Assembly (NCBI GenBank): GCA_029215795.1
Contig: JARDYH010000002.1
Span: forward strand, 59,187,001 to 59,251,000
Direction of reading: 5' to 3'
Source of the DNA: Anniella stebbinsi
Taxonomy: Eukaryota > Chordata > Lepidosauria > Squamata > Anniellidae
DNA: 64,000 nucleotides
The notes below the pieces were generated by a model. It searched no databases. It was given only the letters and a program-made list of their open reading frames with translations, and was not told the DNA's origin. A program made the translations under genes and the position numbers. Each line of letters starts with the position of its first letter. Within the stretch, counting starts at the first letter, position 1. This document shows positions 45,179 through 55,069 of the stretch, one piece after another.

Positions 45179-45541
45179 AGGAGTGTCATCAGATGAGCGT
45201 TTTATCGCATGTTCGTTACTGGCTCTCACGGTTTTTCATGGATCCTTTTGACAACACTGTCCGCCTCCTGTGCATCTCCTGTTCATTCTGCTCTATTTTC
45301 CACGACAAAATAAGACCTGGTAAATCCTGTTTTTTTTTTCTTTTGAGGTGAAACTTGCCACCATTTCCTACTGTGTGCAGGAAAAGCAGCGTGATAAAAA
45401 TGCCCACTGAATGGGCCACGTAGTCATTGCTGCTTCCTGTTTCATACCTGTATGATGAAAGAGGAAGCTGCTCATCCCTATTGTGGGACAGAAAAGCGAC
45501 AGTAGGGAAACGCAATTTCTCCCGTCTGATGACGCTCTAGG
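45179..45541. mobile_element. MITE family C, uninterrupted copy
   Basis: Ends are inverted: GAGTGTCATCAGATGAGCG at the left and the complement of GAGCGTCATCAGACGGGAG at the right. Related copies lie at 36229-37740 (split) and about 59867-60125 (reversed). Target duplication not clear, possibly a short TAG. No coding capacity. Confidence 0.8.
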
Positions 45542-46770
45542 TCTGGCTATCTTTACCTATAAAGCTGAAAGTATGTGTGTGGGATATGTGTCTGGAAAAG
45601 TTTACTCACTTCCTGATGAGTTAGAAACTTGAAATTTGGCACACTGATAAGTCTGGCAGTACAATGTACCAGGGAAATCTACAAACATGACATTTTGGGT
45701 TTTAAGAATTTTTAAAGAATTTAATTTTAAAAAAAACCCTAGACTTACGCCTACAACTCCCAGCATCCCTTGGGTGGAACTCCCAGCATCCCTTGGGTAG
45801 GAGGCCAGACTTATCAGCTATTGTGAGTGTGTGGGTGGCTGCTGCGTACCTTTCACAACCCAGACTCCTAAGGTAGATCTTGAGTAGTCAAGCCAATTCC
45901 ACATAAAAGGAAATAACCCACATAAATGGGTTGATTCCATTTGCAGTGCCTCCTCCCAACTGCCATGCATGGTTTTAAAATCACAGCAGATACAACAGTG
46001 TGACTTTGAGAGGCCAAACTCTGAACATGCTCAAAGACACCCTGTCCTGATATCGCTGTTTTCTCAGAATCTAGGGGAAGTGTACGCATGGCCTTTACCC
46101 TTAAGACAGGGGGAGGGAGGGAGGGGGGAGGGAGGGAGGGAGGGAGGGAGGGGAGGCACTCTGCACATACCCAGAAACATGCCCAGTGAAGGGGGGCAAG
46201 TGCCTGGTCTGGCCCCAGCCCTTTGGTACAGGGTCCTGATGGACACTTGGTGGTCAAGAAGCACAGGCCAAGGTAGTCCCATTAGAGCTTGGCTGGAGCT
46301 GGGCATGTCCAGTGACAACCATTTACCTCCCTGCCTCGGCAATGCTACTCCTTGGCACTCTATCAAGGAGCAGCATCAGCAATGAGAGGAGGGAATTGCT
46401 TCTCAGAGGGCCGCCAAAGGCATGCTGGGAGGTGTAGTACTGGCATGTAGAGTGGCTGGTTTTAAATAAATCATGGGTTAGCATACCAGGTCACTATCCC
46501 CCAATCCTAACTCAGCTCCCACTTCCCTGACCTCTCACTAACATTCTTTGTTCTCTTTCTACCTGACTTTCTCCAACTGCCACTCATCCTGCCCACCATT
46601 CCATTCTAGCCTCAGCTATCAGTCATTCCTCCATTCACTCTTCTGTCTCAATGGTATAGTCAGGCTTTTACACAAAAATCATAAACTTTATTCAGTACTT
46701 CCTGCATCTGTCTTGGAATGTAGTGGTTTAGTTATAACAGGGAAATGCAGCATAAAAAATATCATCACGT
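45542..46770. other. Anonymous with tandem motifs
   Basis: A tandem duplication of 'aactcccagcatcccttggg' occurs at about 45758-45800. A (GGGA)n tract (46106-46155) is a potential G-quadruplex. No gene seen. Confidence 0.55.
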
Positions 46771-46960
46771 TAAAAGGCCTTGGAAAGAAACAAAAAAAAA
46801 GTTCACTTGGCACTGGAAAGCCATTAATGCAGTCACTAGGCAAGCTTGACTGGGACAAAGAAATCCATAAGCAAGGTGCCACAACTAAGAAGGCCCGTTC
46901 TCCAGTTGTCTCCCACCACACCTCAAACAGAGTTCAAAGATTAATACATTATTCAGAGAC
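46771..46960 (-). mobile_element. L2 LINE fragment, reversed
   Basis: The minus-strand frame 46921-46688 reads 'TTGERAFLVVAPCLWISLSQ', the L2 'RAFSVxAPxLWNSLP' region in diverged form. Confidence 0.65.
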
Positions 46961-47905
46961 CTAGCCTTATGCTTACAACTCCCAGCATGCCTTGGATGGG
47001 AGGAAAGATTTATTGGGCTTTGATGACCATCATCTGGAAGTGGCTCGCCATCTTGGCCTGAAGGGGAAGTGCCTGGGGCTGGCTGCCTCGGTTGCTAGGC
47101 ACCATCGGGAGAGGGAGGGAAGGAGCATGCAGTTCCGGGTCCGTCGTCAACAGCAACGACTGAGCTGACCGTCGGTCAGTCAGTCGGCCGGCCGGCTCCC
47201 TCAAGGCCTACCTACCGGCACTGCTTGCGCAGTGCAGCATGGAGCCTCAACAGCAGGACTCCCATTGGGCAAGTCAGGAATGCCAAGAGTTGTAGTTTTC
47301 CTTTTCTGTGAGGACAAGGAAAATCAGGGCAGCAGCTCACAATGGCCCTGGCCATGCATCAGGGGTGAGAAAGAGAGAAAAAATGAATTTGTTTTAAAGT
47401 TACCTCACAGATATAGCATGGGCCTCCTACTTTAAGATAATTACCTCACAGACGTATATCTTAGGGACCTTGAGCAATGCCAGGTATATTAGCTATTTTG
47501 ACATAAAAAGGGTCCCTAATTAATTATCCCCGGGTTCTTTTCCTCACTCTCAGCTCAGTTCAGTTTCTGGTAACCCTTAGTTATGACACACATTAGAGAC
47601 TGGAACTAATTAATTCAGGATACCAATCCAACATTTGAACTTTGCCAAGGAAGTTGACTAATATATTCAAATTTGCATCTTAAAATATGGAATTTCCTTC
47701 ATACAAACCCTAGCTCCACTACATGGTAAATAGCATGGAATGGTTGCAGTTTCAAAAATGAGAAGAATCACAATTTCCCGTATACAAACTCATGTACAAA
47801 AGCACATAATCTTAGATACTACGTTAGTTGCTCTTCATTCCCACTGAAATCAATGAAACTAATCTCAAGTTATGACTAACTTTTCACATTGATTTAAATG
47901 GGATC
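46961..47905. other. No recognisable feature
   Basis: Somewhat GC-rich at 47040-47230, otherwise anonymous. Confidence 0.5.
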
Positions 47906-48507
47906 TGTGATGTTTCGCTGTTTTATGCCTGTTCTAGATGTAAGCATGTGTAATGTTTTTACGAATGTTTATTGTTTAAAGATGTACTTACTGTGTTTAT
48001 ATGGAACCAGGATGGTAAGTGGTAAATCCCAGAGGGAGGGGGAGTGAGTGACCAGGATGTGAGAGTGCATGCTGATTGGCTGGTGGTTGGAATGGCTGGA
48101 CTGGTAGATAGCAGGGGATGGGAGGAGTTAGCTGAGTGTGAAGAGATATTGAAGTGCTCTGAGAGTGAGAGAGGGAGATTTGGGTTTAGGTCTGTCAGGA
48201 TTAGATTTGAGAGTAGGAACTATGTGTTTTATTATTTTGGGGGAGTAGCTTGAGGGAGGAGTGATAGAGCAGCCTAGAGGGTAGGTTAGGCAGGGTTGAT
48301 ACTGAAAGTGAAGTTGAATTTGAAGTAATATTTGAAACGTTTTAAAACACTGAACTGAAACCATTATGCTTGTGCCTATTGTAATCATCACGCATTTACC
48401 TGAGGAAACCAATACACTTTACAACTGCAACTTCCATCTTGTTAATAAATCTTCTATTAATTCACATTGGTGTGGTTTATGAGGTACCTTGGTGGGGTAC
48501 AGTTTCA
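47906..48507 (+). repeat. Second LTR of the same family
   Basis: Begins TGTGATGTTTCGCTG and ends near TTTCA, with an AATAAA-containing 'cttgttaataaatcttc' near the 3' end. Collinear with 13311-13926 but clearly diverged, so these are two separate insertions of related LTRs about 34 kb apart rather than a pair from one provirus. Confidence 0.72.
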
Positions 48508-48509
48508 AT

Positions 48510-48720
48510 TGGTGGCAGCTGAAGGGAAAGGGAAAGTTTAGGGTGCTGGGCTGGGCTGCTGTGAGGCCTGAAGAGAGGGGCACATCACAGAGACCGTGAG
48601 CAGCACCTCAGATGCCCATTCTAGAGCTGGGTCCTTGGATTCTAGTACAAGAATAAAGGAGCAGGAAGGGGTGGGCATCACAGGATCTAACAGCAACTCA
48701 CATCCTGCTAAATTAAGCTG
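48510..48720 (+). other. Primer-binding site and leader remnant
   Basis: TGGTGGCAGCTGAAG follows the LTR, then a purine-rich leader. It shares 'gggctgctgtgaggcctga' with the leader after the first LTR ('gttgtgctgtggggcctaaa'). No gag or pol follows. Confidence 0.55.
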
Positions 48721-48961
48721 GGCTTTGTAGAGTCTGCTCTGGTGTTTTGTTTTTATTATGTTGTTGTTTTACTGCTACATTGCATTGTATTTGTAGCATG
48801 TTAAAATAAAGGGAGGTTTTAAAATACTTTTAATAAATATTTTTATATAAACAAAATAACTTGGTTTGGATCCAATCCATAGTTAAGAGGGCATTATTCT
48901 CAGAAGATCTTAGGGCATAGAGCAGGAAGAGGAGGAGAAATGGTCCTTCAAGTCAAGTGGA

Positions 48962-49152
48962 AAATGCAGGTTGCTTACCTGTAACTGTAGTTCTTCGAGT
49001 GGTCATCTGTGCATTCACACACATGGGCTCCGCGCCGGCGCCGAGCCCTCATCTGGGAAACTTCACTAGCTAGCTTAGTGCTTTTTTTGGCGGGAAACCC
49101 CTCCCCCACCATCCTACTGCGCATGCTCCGGGTCCCGCCTTACCTCAGTTCT
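48962..49152. repeat. DIRS terminal inverted repeat (element 3' end)
   Basis: 49016-49152 is the complement of 54909-55045 with two mismatches over 137 bp. The outermost 50 bp or so (48962-49015) are related but distinct, and are copied in complement in the internal region. Confidence 0.95.
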
Positions 49153-49261
49153 CTGAGACCGCCTTATGGCCTCGCACCAAGGTAATAATTAGGAGGCATA
49201 CGCGCCAAACTAGTCCTCCTGCATACACAGCAGCTTTGCAAAGAGGGGATGGTGGGTGGGT

Positions 49262-49357
49262 TGTGTGAATGCACAGATGACCACTCGAAGAACTACAGTT
49301 ACAGGTAAGCAACCTGCATTTCTTCTTCGTGGTCTCTGTGCATCACACACATGGGCG
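49262..49357. repeat. DIRS internal complementary region
   Basis: 49262-49320 is the complement of the element's outer 3' end (about 48962-49021). 49320-49357 is the complement of its outer 5' end (about 55032-55069). The two halves meet at about 49320 with an overlap of roughly two A/T bases. This is the template feature that lets DIRS elements close into circles. Confidence 0.93.
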
Positions 49358-49402
49358 AATAATCAGCCAAACTTACCGGAGGGGGGTATGCACGCTGGTG
49401 AA

Positions 49403-52234
49403 TCACTGACAAATCGAGGACAGGACAGCACGTCCAAAAGAAGCGTCCCTGGCCGCTCTAACGTCCAGCCTGTAATGTTTCACAAAGGTTGAAGCATTAG
49501 ACCATGTTGCTGCCCTGCAGATATCCGGAATCGTGGATCCATGTGTCAGGGCCGTTGAGGTGGCTTGCCCCCGTGTAGAATGCGCTGTGAAAGAAGTAGG
49601 GGGCTGCTTGCCAAGAACTTGATAAGCAAGAACAATAGTGTCAACAATCCAATGGGCAAGACGTTGGGAGGAAACCGCCAATCCCTTCGTCTTACCGCCG
49701 TAACATATAAACAGCTTATCCGACCTACAGAAAGATTCCGTCCTTTTCTTATAGAACACTAATGTACGTCGAACATCCATAGCGTGTAACGTTGCGCAAA
49801 GCGGGTCCGTAGACGCCTTAAAAAAAGTTGGAAGAACTATGTCCTGGTTAAGATGAAACATGGAGGAAACTTTAGGGACAAATGAGGGACCAGGACGTAA
49901 TACAACTTTATCTGGGAAAAATTGTGTATATGGTGGGCCCACCATTAATGCCGCTAATTCCGAGGCGCGTCTAGCAGACGTTATGGCTACTAAAAATACC
50001 GTTTTAAAGGTCAATAGCCGCAGGTCAGTTGTAGCTAACGGCTCAAAAGGCTTTGCCGTTAGTGCAGTCAAAACCACCGATAAACTCCATTGAGGGACAA
50101 TCTGGCGCATCGGTGGGAACATGTGGCGTAGGCCCTTCATAAAAGTTTTGGCTACTGGGTGAGTAAATGCAGTAAAGCCATCGATCTTACGGTGCTGTCG
50201 TGAGATGGCTGCTAGATACACCTTAATAGAAGAAGGCTTCAGACCTCCTGCATGAAGGGAGTACAAGAAGTCAATAATCCCTGCTATGGGGCCGTCACGG
50301 GCAGGGAAACCTCTTTCAGTGGCAAAACGCAGAAACCGTTTCCATTTTCTGGTGTAAGAAGCTCGAGTAGATGGTTTTGTGGAGGCCTCGAAAATGGAGC
50401 GTAGAGCAGGAGGCATAGTTAGAGATTGCCACCTGGTTGGATCCTCCACGCCGTGAGATTCAGGGACTGGAGATTCGGGTGCAGGATGGTTCCGGCATTC
50501 TTGGACAGTAGATGTGGTATCCTGGGCAGATGCCACCATTGTTGTCCTGACAGGCGATACAGCGCAGTGAACCAGGGTTGTCTTGGCCACCAGGGGGTCA
50601 CTAGGATCGCATCCAGAGAGTATCTGCTGGCTCTGGCCACCGTCCTTGCAATAAGCGGGAAAGGCGGGAACATATACAGGAAGCCTTTGGACCAGTCCCA
50701 CTGGAATGCATCTCCGAGCGATGCAGGTCCAATCCCTACCCGAGAACAATATCCCTGGCAAACGGCGTTTGCAGAAGTCACAAACAGGTCTATTGATGGC
50801 GTGCCCCATTTTGTAAAAAGGCGAGCGAGCACGTCCTGAGATAGCTCCCACTCGTGAGTGTCGGCGAATTCTCGACTGAGTGCGTCTGCCTTCGTATTGT
50901 CTGTACCTGCAATGTGTAGCGCAGACAGACAGATCTTTCTGTGAATGGCCCAATGAAGAATGTCTAACATCAGACGCAGAATGCGAGGGGACCGGGTTCC
51001 GCCTTCTTTGTTGATGTACCACACCACAGTGGTGTTGTCCGACAATATGCGAACATGCTGTCCCTGAAGGTGTGGCAGGAAAGCATGCAGAGCTCGTTTT
51101 ACAGCTAATAGTTCCAGTAAGTTGATATGGAGTTGAGACTCTGAGCGTAACCATCTCCCTTGGATATTTAGGTCGTCGACGTGTGCTCTCCACCCGTCTA
51201 GAGAGGCATCTGTTGTGAGGACTCGAGTGGGACCTTTCTGGTGAAATGGCATGCCCTGAGACAGATGTATAGTGGCCGACCACCAGCGGAGAGAAGGAAT
51301 GACAGACGACGGGATCGTAAGTATTATCTTCCTTGGGTTTTGGTAAGGGCAGTAACGACGTAAGAGAACTTGCTGTAGCGGTCGCATGTGGAGACGAGCC
51401 CAGCGGACGACGAATACCGCAGAAGCCATGAGGCCTAGGAGGCAGAGTACTGTGAACGCTGTCGTATGCGTGGTCCGACGAAGCCGTGAGGCGAGGGACA
51501 GGATGGCGTGTCTGCGTTCTTTTGGAAGGAAGGCTTGTCCTATGGTCGAATCCAAGAGAACCCCTATAAATTGAATCGTCTGTGTGGGATGAAAAATGGA
51601 CTTTTCTCTGTTTATTTGCAGACCCAGGCTGGTGAGGCAGGACGTGACGAGGAGGACATCGGAAAGAGCTCGCGATTGGGACGGAGAGACGATGAGCCAA
51701 TCGTCGAGGTAAGGGTACAGCTCGACGTTCTTTGCTCTGAGATGGGCACACACCACCGCCATGCATTTGGTGAAGACCCTTGGTGCAGTCCGGAGGCCAA
51801 AGGACAGTACTGAAAACTGATAAGCCCGGTTTCCGATAAGGAATCTCAAATATTTGCGGTGAGCGGGGGGTATTGGAACGTGAAAATAGGCGTCCTTGAG
51901 GTCCACCAAGGTGAACCACCGGTGTCGTTTGAGCAGCGGCAGGATCTGCGCCAATGTTACCATGCGAAATTTCTTTGGTTTGATGAACTTGTTTAAGTGT
52001 CTGAGGTCCATTATAGGTCGAAGCCCTCCGTCTTTCTTCGGAACCGTGAAGTAACGCGAGTAAAAATCCACTTTTAGAAAATGCGAAGGAACGCGTATGA
52101 TTGCTTTTTTCTTTAACAGGTTTGCTGTTTCCTGTAGTAGCGTAGGGAACGTTGGAGTACACCTTACGATGCCGAGAGGAGGGAGGGCTTGAAACTCTAT
52201 TAGGTAACCTTTGGAGATTGTGGAAAGCACCCAT
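49403..52234 (-). CDS. DIRS tyrosine recombinase ORF
   Basis: A 943-codon ATG-started frame that stays open across nearly all of the RT ORF in another frame. The recombinase itself occupies about the last 300 residues. An N-terminal SAM-like part ('TRASYTRKWKRFLRFATERG') is followed by the catalytic half, with Arg in 'TSARRASEL' (about residue 755-756), His and Arg in 'AHSTRG' (885, 888) and nucleophile Tyr in 'KHYRL' (921). In DIRS elements this enzyme inserts the circular cDNA without target duplication. The first 600 or so residues are basic and Ser/Pro/Arg-rich and mirror the RT codons in a shifted frame, so they may not be translated. The true start is uncertain; all visible catalytic residues are present. 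Confidence 0.88.
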   Translation of the reverse strand: MGAFHNLQRLPNRVSSPPSSRHRKVYSNVPYATTGNSKPVKEKSNHTRSFAFSKSGFLLALLHGSEERRRASTYNGPQTLKQVHQTKEISHGNIGADPAAAQTTPVVHLGGPQGRLFSRSNTPRSPQIFEIPYRKPGLSVFSTVLWPPDCTKGLHQMHGGGVCPSQSKERRAVPLPRRLAHRLSVPIASSFRCPPRHVLPHQPGSANKQRKVHFSSHTDDSIYRGSLGFDHRTSLPSKRTQTRHPVPRLTASSDHAYDSVHSTLPPRPHGFCGIRRPLGSSPHATATASSLTSLLPLPKPKEDNTYDPVVCHSFSPLVVGHYTSVSGHAISPERSHSSPHNRCLSRRVESTRRRPKYPREMVTLRVSTPYQLTGTISCKTSSACFPATPSGTACSHIVGQHHCGVVHQQRRRNPVPSHSASDVRHSSLGHSQKDLSVCATHCRYRQYEGRRTQSRIRRHSRVGAISGRARSPFYKMGHAINRPVCDFCKRRLPGILFSGRDWTCIARRCIPVGLVQRLPVYVPAFPAYCKDGGQSQQILSGCDPSDPLVAKTTLVHCAVSPVRTTMVASAQDTTSTVQECRNHPAPESPVPESHGVEDPTRWQSLTMPPALRSIFEASTKPSTRASYTRKWKRFLRFATERGFPARDGPIAGIIDFLYSLHAGGLKPSSIKVYLAAISRQHRKIDGFTAFTHPVAKTFMKGLRHMFPPMRQIVPQWSLSVVLTALTAKPFEPLATTDLRLLTFKTVFLVAITSARRASELAALMVGPPYTQFFPDKVVLRPGPSFVPKVSSMFHLNQDIVLPTFFKASTDPLCATLHAMDVRRTLVFYKKRTESFCRSDKLFICYGGKTKGLAVSSQRLAHWIVDTIVLAYQVLGKQPPTSFTAHSTRGQATSTALTHGSTIPDICRAATWSNASTFVKHYRLDVRAARDASFGRAVLSSICQ
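50419..52230 (-). CDS. DIRS reverse transcriptase, RNase H, methyltransferase-like ORF
   Basis: 603 codons shown; the frame is open further upstream through 52320 and into the gag end, and the codon at 52230 is GTG, so the real start is not defined here. RT: 'VDLKDAYFHVPI' with Asp110, and catalytic 'YLDD' at 174-177. RNase H: 'TTDASLDGW' (Asp341), 'LLELLAV' (Glu373), 'LSDNTT' (Asp398) and 'TKADALSR' (Asp449). About 475-560 is the methyltransferase-like domain typical of DIRS pol: 'WGTPSIDLF', 'DAFQWDW', 'FPPFPLI', 'WWPRQPWF'. The protein would copy element RNA into DNA. Expression relative to gag is probably by frameshift or overlap. All key acidic residues are present and there is no internal stop. 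Confidence 0.9.
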   Translation of the reverse strand: MLSTISKGYLIEFQALPPLGIVRCTPTFPTLLQETANLLKKKAIIRVPSHFLKVDFYSRYFTVPKKDGGLRPIMDLRHLNKFIKPKKFRMVTLAQILPLLKRHRWFTLVDLKDAYFHVPIPPAHRKYLRFLIGNRAYQFSVLSFGLRTAPRVFTKCMAVVCAHLRAKNVELYPYLDDWLIVSPSQSRALSDVLLVTSCLTSLGLQINREKSIFHPTQTIQFIGVLLDSTIGQAFLPKERRHAILSLASRLRRTTHTTAFTVLCLLGLMASAVFVVRWARLHMRPLQQVLLRRYCPYQNPRKIILTIPSSVIPSLRWWSATIHLSQGMPFHQKGPTRVLTTDASLDGWRAHVDDLNIQGRWLRSESQLHINLLELLAVKRALHAFLPHLQGQHVRILSDNTTVVWYINKEGGTRSPRILRLMLDILHWAIHRKICLSALHIAGTDNTKADALSREFADTHEWELSQDVLARLFTKWGTPSIDLFVTSANAVCQGYCSRVGIGPASLGDAFQWDWSKGFLYMFPPFPLIARTVARASRYSLDAILVTPWWPRQPWFTALYRLSGQQWWHLPRIPHLLSKNAGTILHPNLQSLNLTAWRIQPGGNL

Positions 52235-52318
52235 CTGTCGTTTGTTATGGATGCCCAGCGTTGTAAGAAAGGTTGAAGCCTGTTGGTCGAATCCCGTGGA
52301 AGTAATATGGGGACGGAG

Positions 52319-53602
52319 TCAAAGACGCTGCTTGGATGCCAGATCCTGTCGCCGTGACTTTGAATATCTGGGGGCAGCTTTTCTAGACTGGAACGAAGAT
52401 TGTGGTTGTTGTGACTGGAAACGTTGCGTGCGCTCCTGCTGCTGTCGAGGCTGGTATTGGAAAGAACGGTACCAACGCCGTGGGCGAGTCTGCTGCTGTA
52501 GCTGTTGCTGCGAAGGTACGCCCATTTTGCGCGCTGTCACCTTGGCTTTATGGATGACATCCATGGTATTATCCGTGGTTGAATGAAAGAGACCCTCACC
52601 GTCGAACGGGAGGTCCTCGATGCGGGCCTTCGTCTCAGTTGGTAGATTAGACGAACGTAACCACACATGGCGACGTAGAGCAACAGCACCCACCAATGCC
52701 TTGGCTGCACAATCCGTTTGGTGATTCGCGGTTGTCAGTTGCTGCCTTGACAGCCTAGTTGCTTCCGCCTGAAAAACTCGGGCCAGCTCACGTTGATCAT
52801 CCAGGAGATAATCTGTTAGCGTTGAAATTTTCTCCCAGAGAAAAAGCTGGTACCTAGCCATGGTAGCTTGGTAATTAGCTACCTTAAAACCCAATGTCGC
52901 AGATGAGTAAATACGGCGACCGAAAGCGTCCAACTTTCGACCTTCTTTGTCGATCGGCGTAGTATGACTCTTACTCGAACGCCCCTGTGAAGACTCTACT
53001 ACAATAGAGTTTGGCCTTGGATGATTGAATAAAAATGGAGCATCCACGTCCTTAACTTTATATAACGCGTCTAGGCGTTTTGATGTAGAACCCACCGTTG
53101 CTGGGTTCGTCCACGAGCTCTTAAAAGTTTTAAGCAGCGTTGGAACTAAAGACAAGGTGAGCTGAGGCACTGGATCAGAGTACATCACGTCATAGATTTT
53201 GTCATCCATGTCGTCCTGTGGCTGTTGTATATCTAATCCAAGAGACTGTGCCATTCTCTGCATTTGGTCAGAGAAAGAGCCAAGTTCCAGTGACGGTGAC
53301 GCCCTTTCACTGGACCCAATACCCTCAGGTGGTGAAGGCACTGACGGGGCTGGTGACGGCGCTGAAGACGTGTCCGAAGCATAGCCATCTCCAGAAGTAG
53401 GGGAGAGTGGCCTCTGACTAGGGGCCGTGGATGCCTGTTGGAGTGACGTCGAGGGCTGGACTCGAGATGTTTTGTAGCGCTCCCCCCTGCGATGTGTTGA
53501 TGCTGGCCCTCCAAGCCTCTTCCCTGTATAGGGGTCAAAGAGATAACGTGGTTCACGGTGATGACGTGATCTGCTGTGGGATCTGTAGAATAAGAGTCCC
53601 AC
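52319..53602 (-). pseudogene. DIRS gag-like region, C-terminal segment
   Basis: 427-codon open stretch whose first codon is GTG, not ATG, so it is the continuation of an upstream frame. Contains 'YLFDPYTGKRLGG', a conserved-looking acidic 'DDMDDKIYDVMYSDPVPQ' block, helix-rich 'LGFKVANYQATMARYQLFLW', and a basic, glutamine-rich tail that ends just before the RT domain. Presumed nucleocapsid or structural function from position and family knowledge. Stops at TGA (52321-52319), overlapping the open RT frame. Confidence 0.7.
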
Positions 53603-54186
53603 TGTCGAGACCGGGACCGGGACCGAGACCGGGAACGCGATCGATACGTGGCTGTTCTAGAAGTTCTCGACATCGGAGAAGCCACTACGTCGACCGGAAA
53701 AGGATGTTGTGAAGCATCGACGTCTGCATGAGCGTCAGTGTCGAGGATCAGCGATCCGTTCAATGGGATAGTGTCAACGAGCTCTATGTCCGAAGAACAA
53801 GCCTCTAGTTCCAACGACGATAGAAGTGGACGTGGAGGTAGTGACGTCGCTCTCGGGACCAACGAAGTCGAGTGGTGTGACAGAATCGGCGAAGACGCCG
53901 GGCGGGAAGGGGTCGGCGTCGAGACTTTGCGCAACGGTACCGAGATTTGGCGCGACGGTACCGATGGCGTTGCCGACATCTGCGCCGCCGTGGGCGAATG
54001 CCTCGGTGTCGACGATGTTGATCGCGGCCCCGATGCCAAAGAAGCTTTCGGTATCGACGACGCTGGTTTTTTTGTCGATGTCGAAGAACGCTTCGAAGTC
54101 GAAGGCGGTTCCGGCTTCGACGTCAAGGGCCGCTTCGGAGTCGAAGACTGCTCCGGCCTCGATGTCGAGTGCCGTTTCGTTGCCAA
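53233..54186 (-). pseudogene. DIRS gag-like region, middle segment
   Basis: 317-codon open stretch starting with TTG, in a different frame from both neighbours. Very rich in Ser, Thr, Pro, Lys, with an 'RSRSRSRSRSRSR' run at about residues 181-193. The DNA is a low-complexity TCGA/GGTACCG-rich tract where indels are likely. The functional frame probably passes from this one to the C-terminal segment at about 53580-53640; the sequence after that point in this frame is likely a shadow. Confidence 0.6.
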
Positions 54187-54716
54187 CGATGCGTCTGGTC
54201 TCGATGTGTTGAGGACGCCTTCAGGGCCGAGGAAGACGATTTAGATGTCAATGCCTTGTCGGGGTGCCCTTTACTCTTTTTCTTGCCTGACTTCTTCGTT
54301 GACACGCCCGGCTTTTTAGACGTTGGCTTCACCACGACTTGTGGCAAGGGTTCCTCTGCTGCTACCCCAAGAGGGGATGAGCAGGGAGACGCCGAGTCCG
54401 AGCGATTTACTGGCATCCGCCCACGCTCCCCGGAGGTTGCCTGTTCCGCTTCGGATTCCATGGGATGAGGAGACTGGGCCCCTGGAAGTTGTTTCGGGCG
54501 CGGACGGTCAACCGCTGAAAGGGCCTTGCTCCACAGTAAACTGCGTAGCCTATCTGCCCTATTCCGCCGCGTCTGGCGGGAAAAAGTCATACAATGAGGG
54601 CAGGAATCTACAACATGTCCTTCCCCCAAGCACACGAGGCACAATGAGTGTCCATCTGTGAGCGTTAACTTCGCCCTACAGCGAGAGCAGTGCTTGAAAA
54701 GCGCCGACTGCGCCAT
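54123..54716 (-). pseudogene. DIRS gag-like region, N-terminal segment with Cys pairs
   Basis: Starts at an ATG at 54716, 13 codons before a cysteine-rich motif: 'CSRC', then 'CLVC', then 'CPHC', a zinc-binding-like arrangement also known at the N-terminus of DIRS gag proteins. A basic, Ser-rich region follows to about residue 197. The frame ends at 54123, and the coding sense seems to continue in another frame from about 54186, so there is a frame break in the 54120-54190 interval. The leader between this ATG and the terminal repeat is about 190 bp. Confidence 0.68.
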
Positions 54717-54908
54717 AGGCCTTGGGAACAAAACTTTAAACTAATAAAAAAAAAATTTTTTTAATTTATTTTTTTCGAAATACTAAGCCTAAACTATACA
54801 ACTGACACACTAAGCTAACGAAGACTATTTATTCTTAATTTCTAGAGAACTACGAACGGTTTGTTCTGGAAGAAGTCTCCCGCGAGGTGATCAGCAAGCG
54901 GTTGAAGA

Positions 54909-55069
54909 AGAACTGAGGTAAGGCAGGACCCGGAGCATGCGCAGTAGGATGGTGGGGGAGGGGTTTCCCGCCAAAAAAAGCACTAAGCTAGCTAGTGAAG
55001 TTTCCCGGATGAGGGCTCGGCGCCGGCGCGGAGCCCATGTGTGTGATGCACAGAGACCACGAAGAAGAA
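54909..55069. repeat. DIRS terminal inverted repeat (element 5' end)
   Basis: Pairs with 49016-49152. It lies directly upstream of the gag-like start, so any promoter of the element should be here; no clear TATA box is visible. Confidence 0.95.

Larger units (their letters stand above)
48962..55069 (-). mobile_element. DIRS1-like tyrosine-recombinase retrotransposon
   Basis: About 6.1 kb, reading on the minus strand. It has the complete DIRS plan: inverted terminal repeats at both ends, an internal complementary region joining the complements of both outer ends, a gag-like region, RT/RNase H plus methyltransferase-like domain, and an overlapping tyrosine recombinase. No integrase (DDE) is present, and none is expected, since DIRS elements insert by recombinase action on a circular intermediate. 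No target duplication is seen, also as expected. The pol-like frames are uninterrupted, but gag-like coding is split over three frames, so this copy is probably not self-sufficient. High CpG content and clean terminal repeats suggest a recent insertion. Confidence 0.95.

Noticed and set aside
13311..48507. The two LTRs as the ends of one 35-kb provirus
   Set aside because: They are too diverged from each other, and the intervening DNA has many unrelated insertions and no retroviral genes. Each also has its own leader downstream.
53738..54468. Plus-strand open frames of 168 and 99 codons opposite gag
   Set aside because: Complement of a low-complexity TCGA-rich gag tract; repetitive composition keeps several frames open.
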